Translations under genes and position numbers: made by a program | Assembly (NCBI GenBank): GCA_015062055.1 | Contig: SUVK01000005.1 | Coordinates: 1-64,000 of the forward strand | DNA from: Akkermansiaceae bacterium | GTDB lineage: Bacteria > Verrucomicrobiota > Verrucomicrobiia > Verrucomicrobiales > Akkermansiaceae | Direction: 5' to 3' | Length of the DNA: 64,000 nt | Notes under the pieces: model-generated | The model's database searches: none | Seen by the model: only the letters and a program-made list of their open reading frames with translations | What the model was told of the DNA's origin: nothing | Shown here: positions 1 to 9,668 of the stretch, piece after piece | Numbering within the stretch: position 1 is the first letter of the stretch | Layout of the letters: each line of letters opens with the position of its first letter

Positions 1-202
1 ACCTGTCTCGGCGTATCTATGAGGAGTCTGAGTCTGTTTTTGCGTTTTACTTCGTCCTTCGTAACTCGTAAATCGTACTTCATTTGGCCCCTTGCCAGAA
101 GGCTTCGGCATCTTTACGCGACTCCCCGGAGTTTCGGAGGGAGAGTCGCCTCGGCGTAGCCGGAAATTGACTAATTTCCGGCGAAGACGGGCTTACTATT
201 AT

Positions 203-1216
203 TCACCGACAGGCTTTCCAGAACAACTCCGCGTCTTTCCTGCTGGCGGGTACCATGTAGCGGGAACGCAGCAGCGAGGTATCGCGGTGGCCCATCTCCA
301 GTTGCAGCTCCGGGAGATTCCGGAACATGGCGGCGTGGTACGTGGCGAAGGTGTGGCGGCACACATCCGGCACCCAGTGGCGGAACCCGGCGGCACGGCG
401 CAAGGCCTGCCACTTGCGCTTCCAGTTGCGGGGGATGAACCTCTCGCGCTTGCGGATGCCCCTCACGCCACGCAGGGGAACCGCCCGCCCACCGCCCGTC
501 TTGCTGGCGCGGGGGCGTATGATGACATGACCCTCCTCCCAGTTGATATCCCCGTCTTGGAGACGGCTCACCTCAGTGGGGCGTATGCCGCCGTAGAGCA
601 TTAGGCTCAGCGAGAAGCGCATATCTAGGAACTCCGGGCGGCTGGCAGTGGCTTGCAGCTTTTCCACTTCCTCCGGCGTCAGCGGTTCGATGGGCTTTTC
701 CTGCACAGCAGGCACCTCGATACGCGTTACGGGGTTACTGTCTGTCCATTCCTGCCGGATGCCATAGCTGAACACGCTGCTGAGAATCACGCGGCCCTTG
801 CGGTAGCTGCTGGGGCTGGCACCGAAGGCGGCGGCAAGAATCCGCTTGCAATCCGCCGTACTCATGGAGCGCAGCGGCATGTCCGCCGCGCCTTCCACGC
901 GCAGAATGCGGCGCACGAAGTGGCGGAGGTCGCGGCGCGTGGTCGGGCGCAGGTCATTGCGGGCCTCCACGCTTGCCCAAGCGGCTTCCTGTAAGGTTAC
1001 GGTGTGCTCTTGTTGCTCCAGCATTTTGAGCCCGGCGTATAAAACTTGCTGCGCTCTTTCTGTTATTTCGGAGGCTGAAGCTTCGCGGAGCTTAGCCATT
1101 TGTACCGTTGCACATGCAACTTGCGCAGCATCTATTACCGGCACGCCTGTGCTTTTCAGCAGCTCCAGGGCGGCTATTTCTTCTCGTGTGATGCTCAAGT
1201 GACGATGTTTCGCCAT
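203..1216 (-). CDS. tyrosine recombinase/integrase, solitary
   Basis: C-terminal catalytic motifs: GGIRPTEVSRL (Arg I), CRHTFATYH (HxxR-like box), MGHRD, and SRYMVP with the Tyr. Start moved to ATG at 1216 (MAKHRHLSITREE) because the upstream part of the 416-aa ORF is AT-rich low-complexity sequence. Confidence 0.85.
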   Translation of the reverse strand: MAKHRHLSITREEIAALELLKSTGVPVIDAAQVACATVQMAKLREASASEITERAQQVLYAGLKMLEQQEHTVTLQEAAWASVEARNDLRPTTRRDLRHFVRRILRVEGAADMPLRSMSTADCKRILAAAFGASPSSYRKGRVILSSVFSYGIRQEWTDSNPVTRIEVPAVQEKPIEPLTPEEVEKLQATASRPEFLDMRFSLSLMLYGGIRPTEVSRLQDGDINWEEGHVIIRPRASKTGGGRAVPLRGVRGIRKRERFIPRNWKRKWQALRRAAGFRHWVPDVCRHTFATYHAAMFRNLPELQLEMGHRDTSLLRSRYMVPASRKDAELFWKACR

Positions 1217-1402
1217 CTGTTTATTTTTTCTTTTCTTGATTTTCATTTTTTTTGTGGAGTTCTTCTTTTTGAATGCTGATGCAAGCCTAAAAATTGAAAA
1301 TAGTTGATATTTTTTCTTTTTTGCTAAAAAAAGCGGGTTGAAAATAAGATTATTTTCATTTTTCGAAAAAATTAATAAACTTATTTTTAAATAGAAATAG
1401 TA

Positions 1403-1427
1403 TCTACAGCATTCAAAATACTGTAGA
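1403..1427. promoter_or_regulatory. inverted repeat TCTACAG-n11-CTGTAGA upstream of the PEP-CTERM gene
   Basis: 7-bp perfect arms between the divergent integrase and PEP-CTERM gene; function unknown. Confidence 0.3.
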
Positions 1428-1442
1428 ATCCGGCTTTCAAAC

Positions 1443-2507
1443 ATGAACATCAATATGAAAAATACAATTTTTTTAAGCTCTCTCTTAGCAGTTTGTGTTG
1501 CAACTGTAGCACAGGCAGATGAAATTCATGAGGAAATCTTCTTCAGAAGTGGCACTAAAAAAGTGGAAGGTAATTTAACCGTCAATCGTGTGCAACTGGG
1601 CGAATACGCGGGCGATGTTGCTAATTTGATTGTATCCGGTAAAACAACTATTAATTCAAATTTATCAAAAGGTAACGCTTGCCAAGTTCAAGCCACTTCT
1701 ACATTAGAATCAGACGAAATCGAATTTATCTGCGCAACTACCAACTATACGAAAACTTTTTCGATTCTGGGTACAGTAAAGACAAATAAATTTATAGTTT
1801 CGGGTACTGAAGAATTCCCGGGCACATTCACTATCACCCAAGGCAAGCTCGTGTCTCTCAGCGAAGGAACGCCGGGGATTTTGCAAATTGGCGCAAATGT
1901 TACAGCTCATGCAGGTGGCGTATTCAGAGTAACTCCTTGTACCATTGGGCTGCATACAGAAGTAAACGGGGGAACCTTCAACGTGAACAAAGGTGCCACC
2001 ATGGCCGACATCACATTAAATTCCGGCAACGTCAATGTTCTGAGCGAGACAGAGAGTGTGGGCCTGATCACGGTGAATAATGGTTCATTGTCTCTTGAAG
2101 AAGCTGCTATCGTATCCGATGTAACAATGAACGACGGCACTCTCAATATTTTAGGAGACGTTCAGACCGGAGCACTGACACTTAATGGCGGTACCATTAA
2201 TTTCTCCGCGGATTCTGCTATCGACCTTGGTAAAGAAAGTTTGATTCTGGGGGATAAGGTTATGATTACCCTGAATGTAGATACTCTCGACAACACAGAG
2301 GGGGTAGTTCTCTTCAAAAATATGGGTAATGTGGATGGCTTGGATGAGCTCACTGTTAAATTTGTTGATGCAAACGGGGCTACTAAAGAAGCTGCGGTTG
2401 CCTACAGCAATGGCTCAGTGGTAACCGCCGCTATCCCCGAGCCTACCACGGCTACGCTTTCTCTTTTGGCTTTGGCAGGTTTGGCTGTACGTCGCCGCCG
2501 TCGCTAA
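1443..2507 (+). CDS. PEP-CTERM sorting-domain exported repeat protein
   Basis: Signal peptide, beta-helix-like repeats, C-terminus IPEPTTATLSLLALAGLAVRRRRR. Confidence 0.85.
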   Translation: MNINMKNTIFLSSLLAVCVATVAQADEIHEEIFFRSGTKKVEGNLTVNRVQLGEYAGDVANLIVSGKTTINSNLSKGNACQVQATSTLESDEIEFICATTNYTKTFSILGTVKTNKFIVSGTEEFPGTFTITQGKLVSLSEGTPGILQIGANVTAHAGGVFRVTPCTIGLHTEVNGGTFNVNKGATMADITLNSGNVNVLSETESVGLITVNNGSLSLEEAAIVSDVTMNDGTLNILGDVQTGALTLNGGTINFSADSAIDLGKESLILGDKVMITLNVDTLDNTEGVVLFKNMGNVDGLDELTVKFVDANGATKEAAVAYSNGSVVTAAIPEPTTATLSLLALAGLAVRRRRR

Positions 2508-2599
2508 AGCTATGGCGTGACAAGCCGCCGTCGGGCTTCTCGTTGATTCGCCCAGACAGGCCGCAAGTAATACAATTTTTTCGGTAAATGTAAATTAAG

Positions 2600-2630
2600 G
2601 CCGTTGTCCCGCAAGGGACAGCGGCTTTTT
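2600..2630 (+). terminator. rho-independent terminator
   Basis: GCCGTTGTCCC-GCAA-GGGACAGCGGC followed by TTTTT. Confidence 0.8.
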
Positions 2631-2964
2631 GCTGCCTCAAAACAGCACCCTGATGGGTACCTCGTGTATTCGCTGAGACAAGTCGGCTTTTGGGCTTTAA
2701 GAGAGCGATGTCATGCTCATGGGTAAGCCAAGATGTTTGATAACCCATTCTCGTCCGGAAGGTTTCGATATCGTAAGAGGGGAACACGTTTTCATGTGGA
2801 AAGCTGTACCGCTCTGCCTTTTTTTCTGGCGGAGCTCTGAATAGCTGTTAAAATTAAGGCATGCCAACAGAACGAGAAATAGAAAACATGATGGAATACG
2901 CGGAGCGCAACACAGAAGAAGTCTTTAAGTCTGTGTATGCAGAGCTTGCCGGTATTGCAAAGGA

Positions 2965-2996
2965 AAAGCCGTTGCTCACTCACGGGCAACGGCTTT
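2965..2996 (-). terminator. hairpin terminator for the 3020-4072 gene
   Basis: AAAGCCGTTGC...GCAACGGCTTT inverted repeat just past the minus-strand stop. Confidence 0.6.
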
Positions 2997-3019
2997 CGAA
3001 AAGAATTGTCTCTTTTGGC

Positions 3020-4072
3020 TTACTTGCGACGGCGGCGAGCAGCCAAACCGGCAAGCGCCAGCAGAGAAAGCGTGGCAGTGGCAGGCTCAGGGACGGTAGA
3101 AGAGAGTTCCTTGATAGTCATCTCGCGACTGACGTTATTTGTACCCACGACAGTAACGACCATATCATCACCATAATCTACATTATACATGCCGAGAGTA
3201 TAGTTGACAAAAAAGTCGTTCTTTTTGATAACGGTACTGTCCGTCAAATCACCGTCGTACAATAATACGATTTTACCGCCCTCGAAAATCAGGCTGTTGC
3301 CCTGCATATCGATACTCGCATCCATAGTGAAAACAATTTCACTGTAGAAATACGATTCCAGAGTGCCGGTCATCGTGACAGAGCCATTAACATTCAATGT
3401 GCTAAAAGTTTGAGCGTAGTCTTCATCTTCATACCACATGCCGAGACAAACGCTGCCCATTGAGCTATTATCCTGAGCAATAAACTCACCGTCCAGAACA
3501 GTTGTTATGCTATCAATAGAGCCATAATTAGTAAAAGCCCCTTTAGAGATAACATCAAGCAAATTATCGCCCATGGCGGCTTCGTTTTCTTCAAAGGTCA
3601 AATTATCATCCCACTCTGCATCGGTATTAGGCGTAGTATCCGTAATGGTTCCGTAATTAACAGCGGTAGCACCATTTTCAACGGTAAGGTAGCCCATACT
3701 GGCAGAGCCTTCATTTCTCATCGAAGAGCCTGTCCCATCAATAGAAATGAGACCGGACTTCAATGAAGAAGAGGCATCAATGCTGAGTTTTGAAGCGTTT
3801 GAAAATACAGAGGTGTTCTTAAACTCCAAAGCGCCCCCGTTGGTAGCAGAGACAGAACTCGCGATAAAATCCGTAAATGTATTTTCTACAGAATGGGAGA
3901 AAATTGCCGTATTTTCACCGGAAACGACAATGTTCTCTTGCGTATATGCCACGTTGGAATACGTGGTCTCTCCGGCTTGCGCGCCGGCTGTCATGTAACA
4001 ACCAACTGCAACGGTAGCAATGATGTTTATATTGATGTTCATATGGTGTAAGGACAGGAGATAATACAGCAA
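3020..4072 (-). CDS. PEP-CTERM sorting-domain exported protein
   Basis: C-terminus VPEPATATLSLLALAGLAARRRRK. The start may be the internal ATG at 4042 (MNININIIATVAV), similar to the 5' end of the 1443 gene. Confidence 0.8.
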   Translation of the reverse strand: MLYYLLSLHHMNININIIATVAVGCYMTAGAQAGETTYSNVAYTQENIVVSGENTAIFSHSVENTFTDFIASSVSATNGGALEFKNTSVFSNASKLSIDASSSLKSGLISIDGTGSSMRNEGSASMGYLTVENGATAVNYGTITDTTPNTDAEWDDNLTFEENEAAMGDNLLDVISKGAFTNYGSIDSITTVLDGEFIAQDNSSMGSVCLGMWYEDEDYAQTFSTLNVNGSVTMTGTLESYFYSEIVFTMDASIDMQGNSLIFEGGKIVLLYDGDLTDSTVIKKNDFFVNYTLGMYNVDYGDDMVVTVVGTNNVSREMTIKELSSTVPEPATATLSLLALAGLAARRRRK

Positions 4073-4147
4073 CTTGAACGCAGATGCAAGTGTAAATGTT
4101 GGAAAACCATTTGGAGTTGACCCCTAATAGGCCTGCCTAGGCGTAGA

Positions 4148-4182
4148 AAAACAGCGTATCAGGTGACCTGATACGCTGTTTT
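4148..4182. terminator. near-perfect palindrome, probable bidirectional terminator of tRNA-Ala
   Basis: AAAACAGCGTATCAGGTGACCTGATACGCTGTTTT, 17-bp arms about a single central base. Confidence 0.75.
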
Positions 4183-4190
4183 ACGAAGTC

Positions 4191-4263
4191 TGGAGCATAG
4201 CGGACTCGAACCGCTGACCCCTTCAATGCCATTGAAGTGCTCTACCAGCTGAGCTAATACCCC
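4191..4263 (-). tRNA. tRNA-Ala(GGC)
   Basis: Reverse complement GGGGTATTAGCTCAGCTGGTAGAGCACTTCAATGGCATTGAAGGGGTCAGCGGTTCGAGTCCGCTATGCTCCA folds as a cloverleaf with anticodon GGC. Confidence 0.95.
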
Positions 4264-4373
4264 GATATGTGAGTGAGGTGTCCGGCGAGGACGAGGGGAG
4301 TATACTCGCAATTGAGGCGTTTGGCAAGTAAAAAGTGAAAAAAAGTGGAAAAAAGTTTGAAGGGGGAGGGGGA

Positions 4374-4997
4374 TTAGGGGTGAATTTGGGGTTGGTAGGC
4401 GCGAGAGTAGCGGAAAACGGCGGCGGTTAGGGCGGTGTAGAGGAGGAGCTCGCCGATTTCTTCGGTGATGAAGCAGAGGTGAAGGCGCTCTGTAATGAAG
4501 GTGCAGAGGAAGCCGCAGATGAGGAGGAGGAGCTCCCAGAAGGGGGCTTTGGTGTTAAGGAGTGTCTTTTTGAGGGCGGTAAAGTTGCCTTTGCGGCACC
4601 AGGCAAGTATGCAGAGGGAGGTGATGGCAATGTAGATGCCGGTGCGTATGAGCGAGCCGTGGGGTATTTCTTTCCATTTAAGATAGTCTGTGGGCATGCC
4701 GGAGTAGAAGATTTCGCCGTTGCGGCTCCAGAAGATCATGCGGCCGCAGTTGACTTCTCTGAGCATGAAGAAGAATATGATGGTGGCAAAGAAGAGGTAG
4801 AGTGGTTTGTCTGTGCGGGCGGTAACGCAGAAGATGATGCCGAGCATGAGGAGCATCATTTGCAGGTTTTCGAGCAGACCGTTTTCGTAGGCCCAGGTCT
4901 CGGGGGCACAGAGGCTGAGGGGTATACACATTACAGCCACCGCAAAGGTGAACCATGTGGCGGGGCGGATGCTGAAGTCGAGTCTTTCTTTTATCAT
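4374..4997 (-). CDS. multi-TM membrane protein of unknown function
   Basis: 207 aa with several hydrophobic segments. Confidence 0.7.
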   Translation of the reverse strand: MIKERLDFSIRPATWFTFAVAVMCIPLSLCAPETWAYENGLLENLQMMLLMLGIIFCVTARTDKPLYLFFATIIFFFMLREVNCGRMIFWSRNGEIFYSGMPTDYLKWKEIPHGSLIRTGIYIAITSLCILAWCRKGNFTALKKTLLNTKAPFWELLLLICGFLCTFITERLHLCFITEEIGELLLYTALTAAVFRYSRAYQPQIHP

Positions 4998-5217
4998 AGC
5001 TGTTTGTCTTATGTGTATATTTTAGCTTGTTATGAGTAAAAATCAAGAATTATAAATGAAAAAATCGCTTCTCTCTTGTGCCGGGTACCTTTCGCGTGTG
5101 CGTCAGCAAGCTTATTTCAGCGCCACGTCGGCCTTTGTATATCGCAACTCGTACTTTTAATAGTTGTTTACCAATTGTTCCGAATCGTGTGGTTATGGGG
5201 CGTGTTTGTCGAAAGAA

Positions 5218-5248
5218 AACGGCCCGGGGCGTGGTGCCTCGGGCCGTT
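5218..5248 (-). terminator. rho-independent terminator
   Basis: AACGGCCCGGGGC...GCCTCGGGCCGTT with a T-rich tract on the minus strand. Confidence 0.75.
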
Positions 5249-5271
5249 GGGGGGTGGTGATGGGTTGTGGT

Positions 5272-7098
5272 TTACTTGATGGTAACCGTTTTGGATTCTC
5301 CCTTTTTGAGCTGAATCTCGGGGATGAGGATGAAGTCATCCGTCAAGATGGCGCCATCTACATTGCAGGTTTGGGCGTTTTGGCCGGTGGCTGCTGTGGG
5401 AAACCATATGCCGAGACGGCCTTTGTGGTCCATGTTGGCGGTGATGGTGAACTCCTTGGCGTTTTTCCATTCAATAGTGAAGGGGCAGGGTGCCTGGGAG
5501 CAGTCGAGGGAGGCAGACCAAGCGGGGTCGCCGTAGAAGGCGACTACGTCTCGATCGTGCACGTAACCGAGGGCATCTTTGGCGTTGTTTTGGTTGAGGG
5601 CAGCGCCGGAGCGGAATACGTCGTTCTGGAGGCGGTTGTTGAACTCTGCACCGTTAAATTGCACCTTGAGCAATTTGGGGTCAATTTTGATGGTGTTGGC
5701 CAGTATGAACTGGTTGTTGATGAACCAAGCCTCTGAGAGGGAGGTGCCGTTGGCGGAGTCGAAGAAGCAGCTGAGGGTGCCCCAACCGCCCGCGCCATAC
5801 CAAGAGGGCACGGTGTAGCCTACGACTTGGTTGCAGGTGTAGGCAGATACTGCGGTGATGGCCATGCTGTCTTTGTTGTGGTTGGCATCGCCGAAGAGGC
5901 AGTTGCCGGCGGCGAGCCAGATGCGGGTGGTGCCATCGGGTTTAATCTCGGGGGTTTTCAGCTGTGCTACGAGTTTGCCTATGTAGCTGGTGTCTCCCTG
6001 GCGGGCTTTGGTGAGCGGGCGGAAGAAGTAGCCCATTTGGCGTTTTTTGAGCTGGTGGAATCGGTTGCCGTGAGGGAAGATAAGACCGCGAGAGAAGGGC
6101 ATCTCGAGGTTGTACTGCGTGGCATGGCTGGAGGTGACAACCATTTGGGGCTTGGCGTTTTCTAAGCGGTCTGCAAAGAGGCTTTGGAAGCCGTTTTCGA
6201 GCAGCTCGCGGCCTTGCTCTGTGGTGTTGTCGTAGGTGGTGGCGGTGGGTTCTACACAGCCGTCTTGCTCGAGCACGGGGCTGTTGGTCCAGTCGGTGAT
6301 GCAGTAGCTGTTCTCGAAGTGGTGCCAGCCTATATTGGTGGTGCCCAGCAAGCGTTTGATGACGAGGGGCTTTTTGTCTTTGGCAATACGCATGGCGTCG
6401 TCTGCGCTGTAGCCGGTAACAATGCCCCACATGCAGTCGCCCCAAAGGTCGTCGTCTACCTTACGGGCAGCGCGGTGCATGTGGTTGATGGTGTCTCGGC
6501 CTACCTCTTCGGGTTTTACCACGATGCCGGCGTAGCGGGCATCGGTGCTGCGCATGGCTTGGGTGAGCGCTTCTTCCGTAAGGGCGGGGATAACTACTTT
6601 TTGCGCACCGGGGTATTTGGCTACCAAGGTGTCGGCCACGGACATCCAGGCGGGGTCGGCGGCGGTGGTCTCGGTGATGATGACGGTGTAGTTTTCTACC
6701 GTGGGGGCAACTTTTGCGATGGGGGCGGCCTGTGCAGCGGGTTGGGGCTCTGCTGCGGGGGCGGGCTCTGTGGCTGCGGGTTGCTCTTCATCTGCCGGGG
6801 TGTAGTCCTCGGGTACGGTGTAGTAGCAGTTTACGTTTCTGTTGCCGAATACCTCTTTAGCGAGTTCTACCATTTCTTCGTAGGTGATAGACTCGAGGTC
6901 TGCCTTGACACTGCGGATGTTGCCGATGCGCTCGGGGTTGCTCTGCAGGTCTGCCAAAGAGTTGCACCAGAACCCGTTTTGTCGCATGGCTTTTTCTGCC
7001 GAGGCGATGATGGGGCGAATGGCGCACTGGAAGTCGTCTTCGGTAAACTCGCCACGGCCCAAGCTGTCGAGTATCTCCATCATGGCGGTGTCTACCAA
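5272..7098 (-). CDS. C-terminal part of frameshifted M16 peptidase plus large C-terminal domain (possible clan-CD cysteine-peptidase-like)
   Basis: Begins L/MVDTAMMEILDSLGRGEFTEDDF, the expected continuation of the M16 domain at 7092-9668. After a Pro/Ala linker there is a domain with MVVTSSHATQ and IWLAAGNCLFGD. Confidence 0.7.
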   Translation of the reverse strand: MVDTAMMEILDSLGRGEFTEDDFQCAIRPIIASAEKAMRQNGFWCNSLADLQSNPERIGNIRSVKADLESITYEEMVELAKEVFGNRNVNCYYTVPEDYTPADEEQPAATEPAPAAEPQPAAQAAPIAKVAPTVENYTVIITETTAADPAWMSVADTLVAKYPGAQKVVIPALTEEALTQAMRSTDARYAGIVVKPEEVGRDTINHMHRAARKVDDDLWGDCMWGIVTGYSADDAMRIAKDKKPLVIKRLLGTTNIGWHHFENSYCITDWTNSPVLEQDGCVEPTATTYDNTTEQGRELLENGFQSLFADRLENAKPQMVVTSSHATQYNLEMPFSRGLIFPHGNRFHQLKKRQMGYFFRPLTKARQGDTSYIGKLVAQLKTPEIKPDGTTRIWLAAGNCLFGDANHNKDSMAITAVSAYTCNQVVGYTVPSWYGAGGWGTLSCFFDSANGTSLSEAWFINNQFILANTIKIDPKLLKVQFNGAEFNNRLQNDVFRSGAALNQNNAKDALGYVHDRDVVAFYGDPAWSASLDCSQAPCPFTIEWKNAKEFTITANMDHKGRLGIWFPTAATGQNAQTCNVDGAILTDDFILIPEIQLKKGESKTVTIK

Positions 7099-9668
7099 GC
7101 ACGGTTGCGTTTTACACCGGCGCTGGCGGTAACGATGGTGGCGGCGTTATCGAGGTCGGGCGCGGCGCTGACGGATACGGAGGGCGAGTAGGTTTCGCCC
7201 ATCTTGGCGCGAATGCCGTCAAAGAGTTTGGCGCGGGCAATGGAGGAGAGCACGCTGAGGCGGCGGGTGCGCTTCACGTCTCTGCCGTTGCCGGCGGGGC
7301 GTACTTGGGCTACGATGGTTTTATCGAGGTTGGTCGGGTAGCGGAAGTACTCTTTTTGGCCCCAGGGTTGGAAGTTGACGGCGCGTTGCTCGGGGGTAAG
7401 CTCGGTGAACTCGGGGTTGCGGGCGGGCATGGCGCCGAAGGTGCGCTCGAGAATGGGCAGAACCTTCTCGACATCGAAGTCGCCTACGATGGTAACCTCT
7501 ATAGCGCCGTTTTGCATGAAGGGCTCCATCGCGGCGCGAACTTGCTCTGTGGTGATGGCTTTTACCTGCTCTTGGGTGGGTACGGTAAAGCGCACGTCAT
7601 CGCCATACAAAGCCTTGGCACTGTTGAGGGAGTAGGCACCCTGCGGTGTGGTCTCGAGCTGTTGGTAAATGGCGGGCAGGCGGCGGTGTATCATCACGAT
7701 TGCCTCTTCTCGGTAGGCGGGGTGCATAATGCCGGCTACAATCAGCTTGCATTGCAGCTCCAAATCCTCCTCGGTGGTGCCACCGGAGTAGGTCATGCGT
7801 GTGTCGCCCATGCCGAAGTTGAGGTCTACGTTGTGCCCCAGCATGATGCGCTTGAGCTCATCGAGGTCGTGGGCCTCTAAGCCGCTCAGGCTGATGACAG
7901 AGCCTGCCACCATGTTGATGCCGGGGATGAGGGGCATCTTGAGGTTGCCGCCGTCTACAGCGGCGCTCACGGTAACGGCACCCTTGCGGAAGTCTGTGCG
8001 TTTGAGGTTGACCCTTACGCCGTTAGAGAGGGTGAGCGTGGTTACATCCAAGTCGGCAATGTGCTCTTGCTTGACAATCTTGCCGGGCTCGCCGATGTGG
8101 TCGTAGGCAAAGGGCTTGGTGGCGCGCAACTCGGGTTTTTCTACGGCGGTTTTGTTGGCTGCCTCAAAGGTGGTTTCGAGGGCCTCGGGGGTCAAGTCGG
8201 CCGGTATGGCACCGGTGGCGGTAAGCTTGCTGTTGGGGGCATCGTAGGCCTGGGCCAGCGCGGCACGGCAGCAGTCGGGGTTTTGCTGAATCATCATGAC
8301 CGCCAATTGGAAAATGCGCATGTCTTCCATGGGGTCGGTGTGCACCTGCTTATTGCCTACGGCAGATACGAGGTAAGAGGCCATCTTGTCGGCCGGGGTG
8401 CTCTCCCAAGTCTCGACAGAGTGTGTAAGCCCTGCGGCAATGCCCGAGAGTACCTCGGTAAACTCGTGCGGCTCAAACCCGTATTGAATCGCCTTGCGCA
8501 GCTCTTGTTCGGCAAGGGTAAGGGCTGCCTGCCATTTTTCGGGCGGGGCTGTTACCGAGATGCTGAAGGTGTCTGCGGTGTTGAAAATTACCTCGCAGCC
8601 CACCCCGGCGCTGTTGAAGGGGGAGTCCGGCTGCTGAGAAATGCGGCTCAATCTCTGGTTTACCATGGCGCAGGCAATCTCCAGCGGCATGTCTTTGAGG
8701 CGTTTTTCCAGAGAATCGGGTTCTTCTTGGTACTGTTTAACCGTGGCGACCGAGATGTTGACGTTAGCTTGCTCGCTCACGGGCAATACACGCACACTGC
8801 GGCCGGTATTGGTAATGGTGCCTAGGGCAGGGTGCTCCGGGTTTTCGGCCTTGGGCATGCTCACAAAGTGATTGCGTACCCACTTCTCGGCCGTGGCTAC
8901 ATCAAAATCGCCCGTCACAATCAGCGTCATGCGCTCGGGCACGTAGTGCTTCTTATAATAGTCGCGGAACAACTGGTAGGGGGCGTGCTTAATCACCTCC
9001 TCCAAACCAATCGGCATATACTTGGCTATGCGGGTGCCCTCTGCCAGCTGGTCTATCGTGGCAATCATGGCGCGGTAGCCCTCGGAGTCTCGGCTCTTGA
9101 GCTCGCTTACAATAATGCCACGCTCGTGGTCTATGGCCTCGTCCTCCAGCGTGGCGCCGTCGGCAAAGTCGCGCATGATGGTAAAGGCAAAACTTACCGT
9201 CTCGGGGTTCAAATTCGGCAAATCAAGCATGTACACCGTCTCTTGCAAAGACGTGTAGGCATTTGCATCACCACCAAAACCAAGCCCCAATCGCTGCATG
9301 GCCGGTATCAGCTCGCCTCGCTTGAAATTGCGGCTGCCGTTAAACACCATGTGCTCCAAAAAGTGAGATATACCACTCGTCGAGTCATCCTCATCCAAAG
9401 ACCCGGTCTGCACATGCAAGCGCACACTGGCGCGCCCTGCGGGCTCTTTGGTCGGGCGTATCATATAGGTTAAGCCATTGTGCAGTCTGCCCACCACCAA
9501 TTGGGGGTCTTGTTGCAGCTGCAATGCCTGCTCGGGGGCGGTGGCTTGTGCCGTCTCGGCCGTTGTTGCCTGTACCTCCTCCGTAGGCGCGGGAGCCTGG
9601 GCATAGGCATATGTTGCCGCCCCGGCCATCACCATCAGCGTTGTCGTTATGGTTTTGTTCATAATCAA
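7092..9668 (-). CDS. M16 family zinc metallopeptidase, N-terminal part of a frameshifted gene
   Basis: HxxEH motif in SHFLEHMVFNGSRNF; signal peptide; tandem M16 domains; truncated at ...VKRNRAW*. Confidence 0.85.
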   Translation of the reverse strand: MIMNKTITTTLMVMAGAATYAYAQAPAPTEEVQATTAETAQATAPEQALQLQQDPQLVVGRLHNGLTYMIRPTKEPAGRASVRLHVQTGSLDEDDSTSGISHFLEHMVFNGSRNFKRGELIPAMQRLGLGFGGDANAYTSLQETVYMLDLPNLNPETVSFAFTIMRDFADGATLEDEAIDHERGIIVSELKSRDSEGYRAMIATIDQLAEGTRIAKYMPIGLEEVIKHAPYQLFRDYYKKHYVPERMTLIVTGDFDVATAEKWVRNHFVSMPKAENPEHPALGTITNTGRSVRVLPVSEQANVNISVATVKQYQEEPDSLEKRLKDMPLEIACAMVNQRLSRISQQPDSPFNSAGVGCEVIFNTADTFSISVTAPPEKWQAALTLAEQELRKAIQYGFEPHEFTEVLSGIAAGLTHSVETWESTPADKMASYLVSAVGNKQVHTDPMEDMRIFQLAVMMIQQNPDCCRAALAQAYDAPNSKLTATGAIPADLTPEALETTFEAANKTAVEKPELRATKPFAYDHIGEPGKIVKQEHIADLDVTTLTLSNGVRVNLKRTDFRKGAVTVSAAVDGGNLKMPLIPGINMVAGSVISLSGLEAHDLDELKRIMLGHNVDLNFGMGDTRMTYSGGTTEEDLELQCKLIVAGIMHPAYREEAIVMIHRRLPAIYQQLETTPQGAYSLNSAKALYGDDVRFTVPTQEQVKAITTEQVRAAMEPFMQNGAIEVTIVGDFDVEKVLPILERTFGAMPARNPEFTELTPEQRAVNFQPWGQKEYFRYPTNLDKTIVAQVRPAGNGRDVKRTRRLSVLSSIARAKLFDGIRAKMGETYSPSVSVSAAPDLDNAATIVTASAGVKRNRAW

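Noticed and set aside
203-1453. Full 416-aa integrase ORF
   Set aside because: First ~80 residues are low-complexity AT-rich translation; start reassigned to 1216.
7085-7105. Programmed -1 ribosomal frameshift in the M16 gene
   Set aside because: No X XXY YYZ slippery heptamer near the stop; a one-base deletion is simpler.
6184-7191. 335-aa plus-strand ORF antisense to the M16 gene
   Set aside because: Gly/Val-rich shadow ORF of a well-supported coding strand; same reasoning for 8061-8825, 5164-5736 and 5827-6165.
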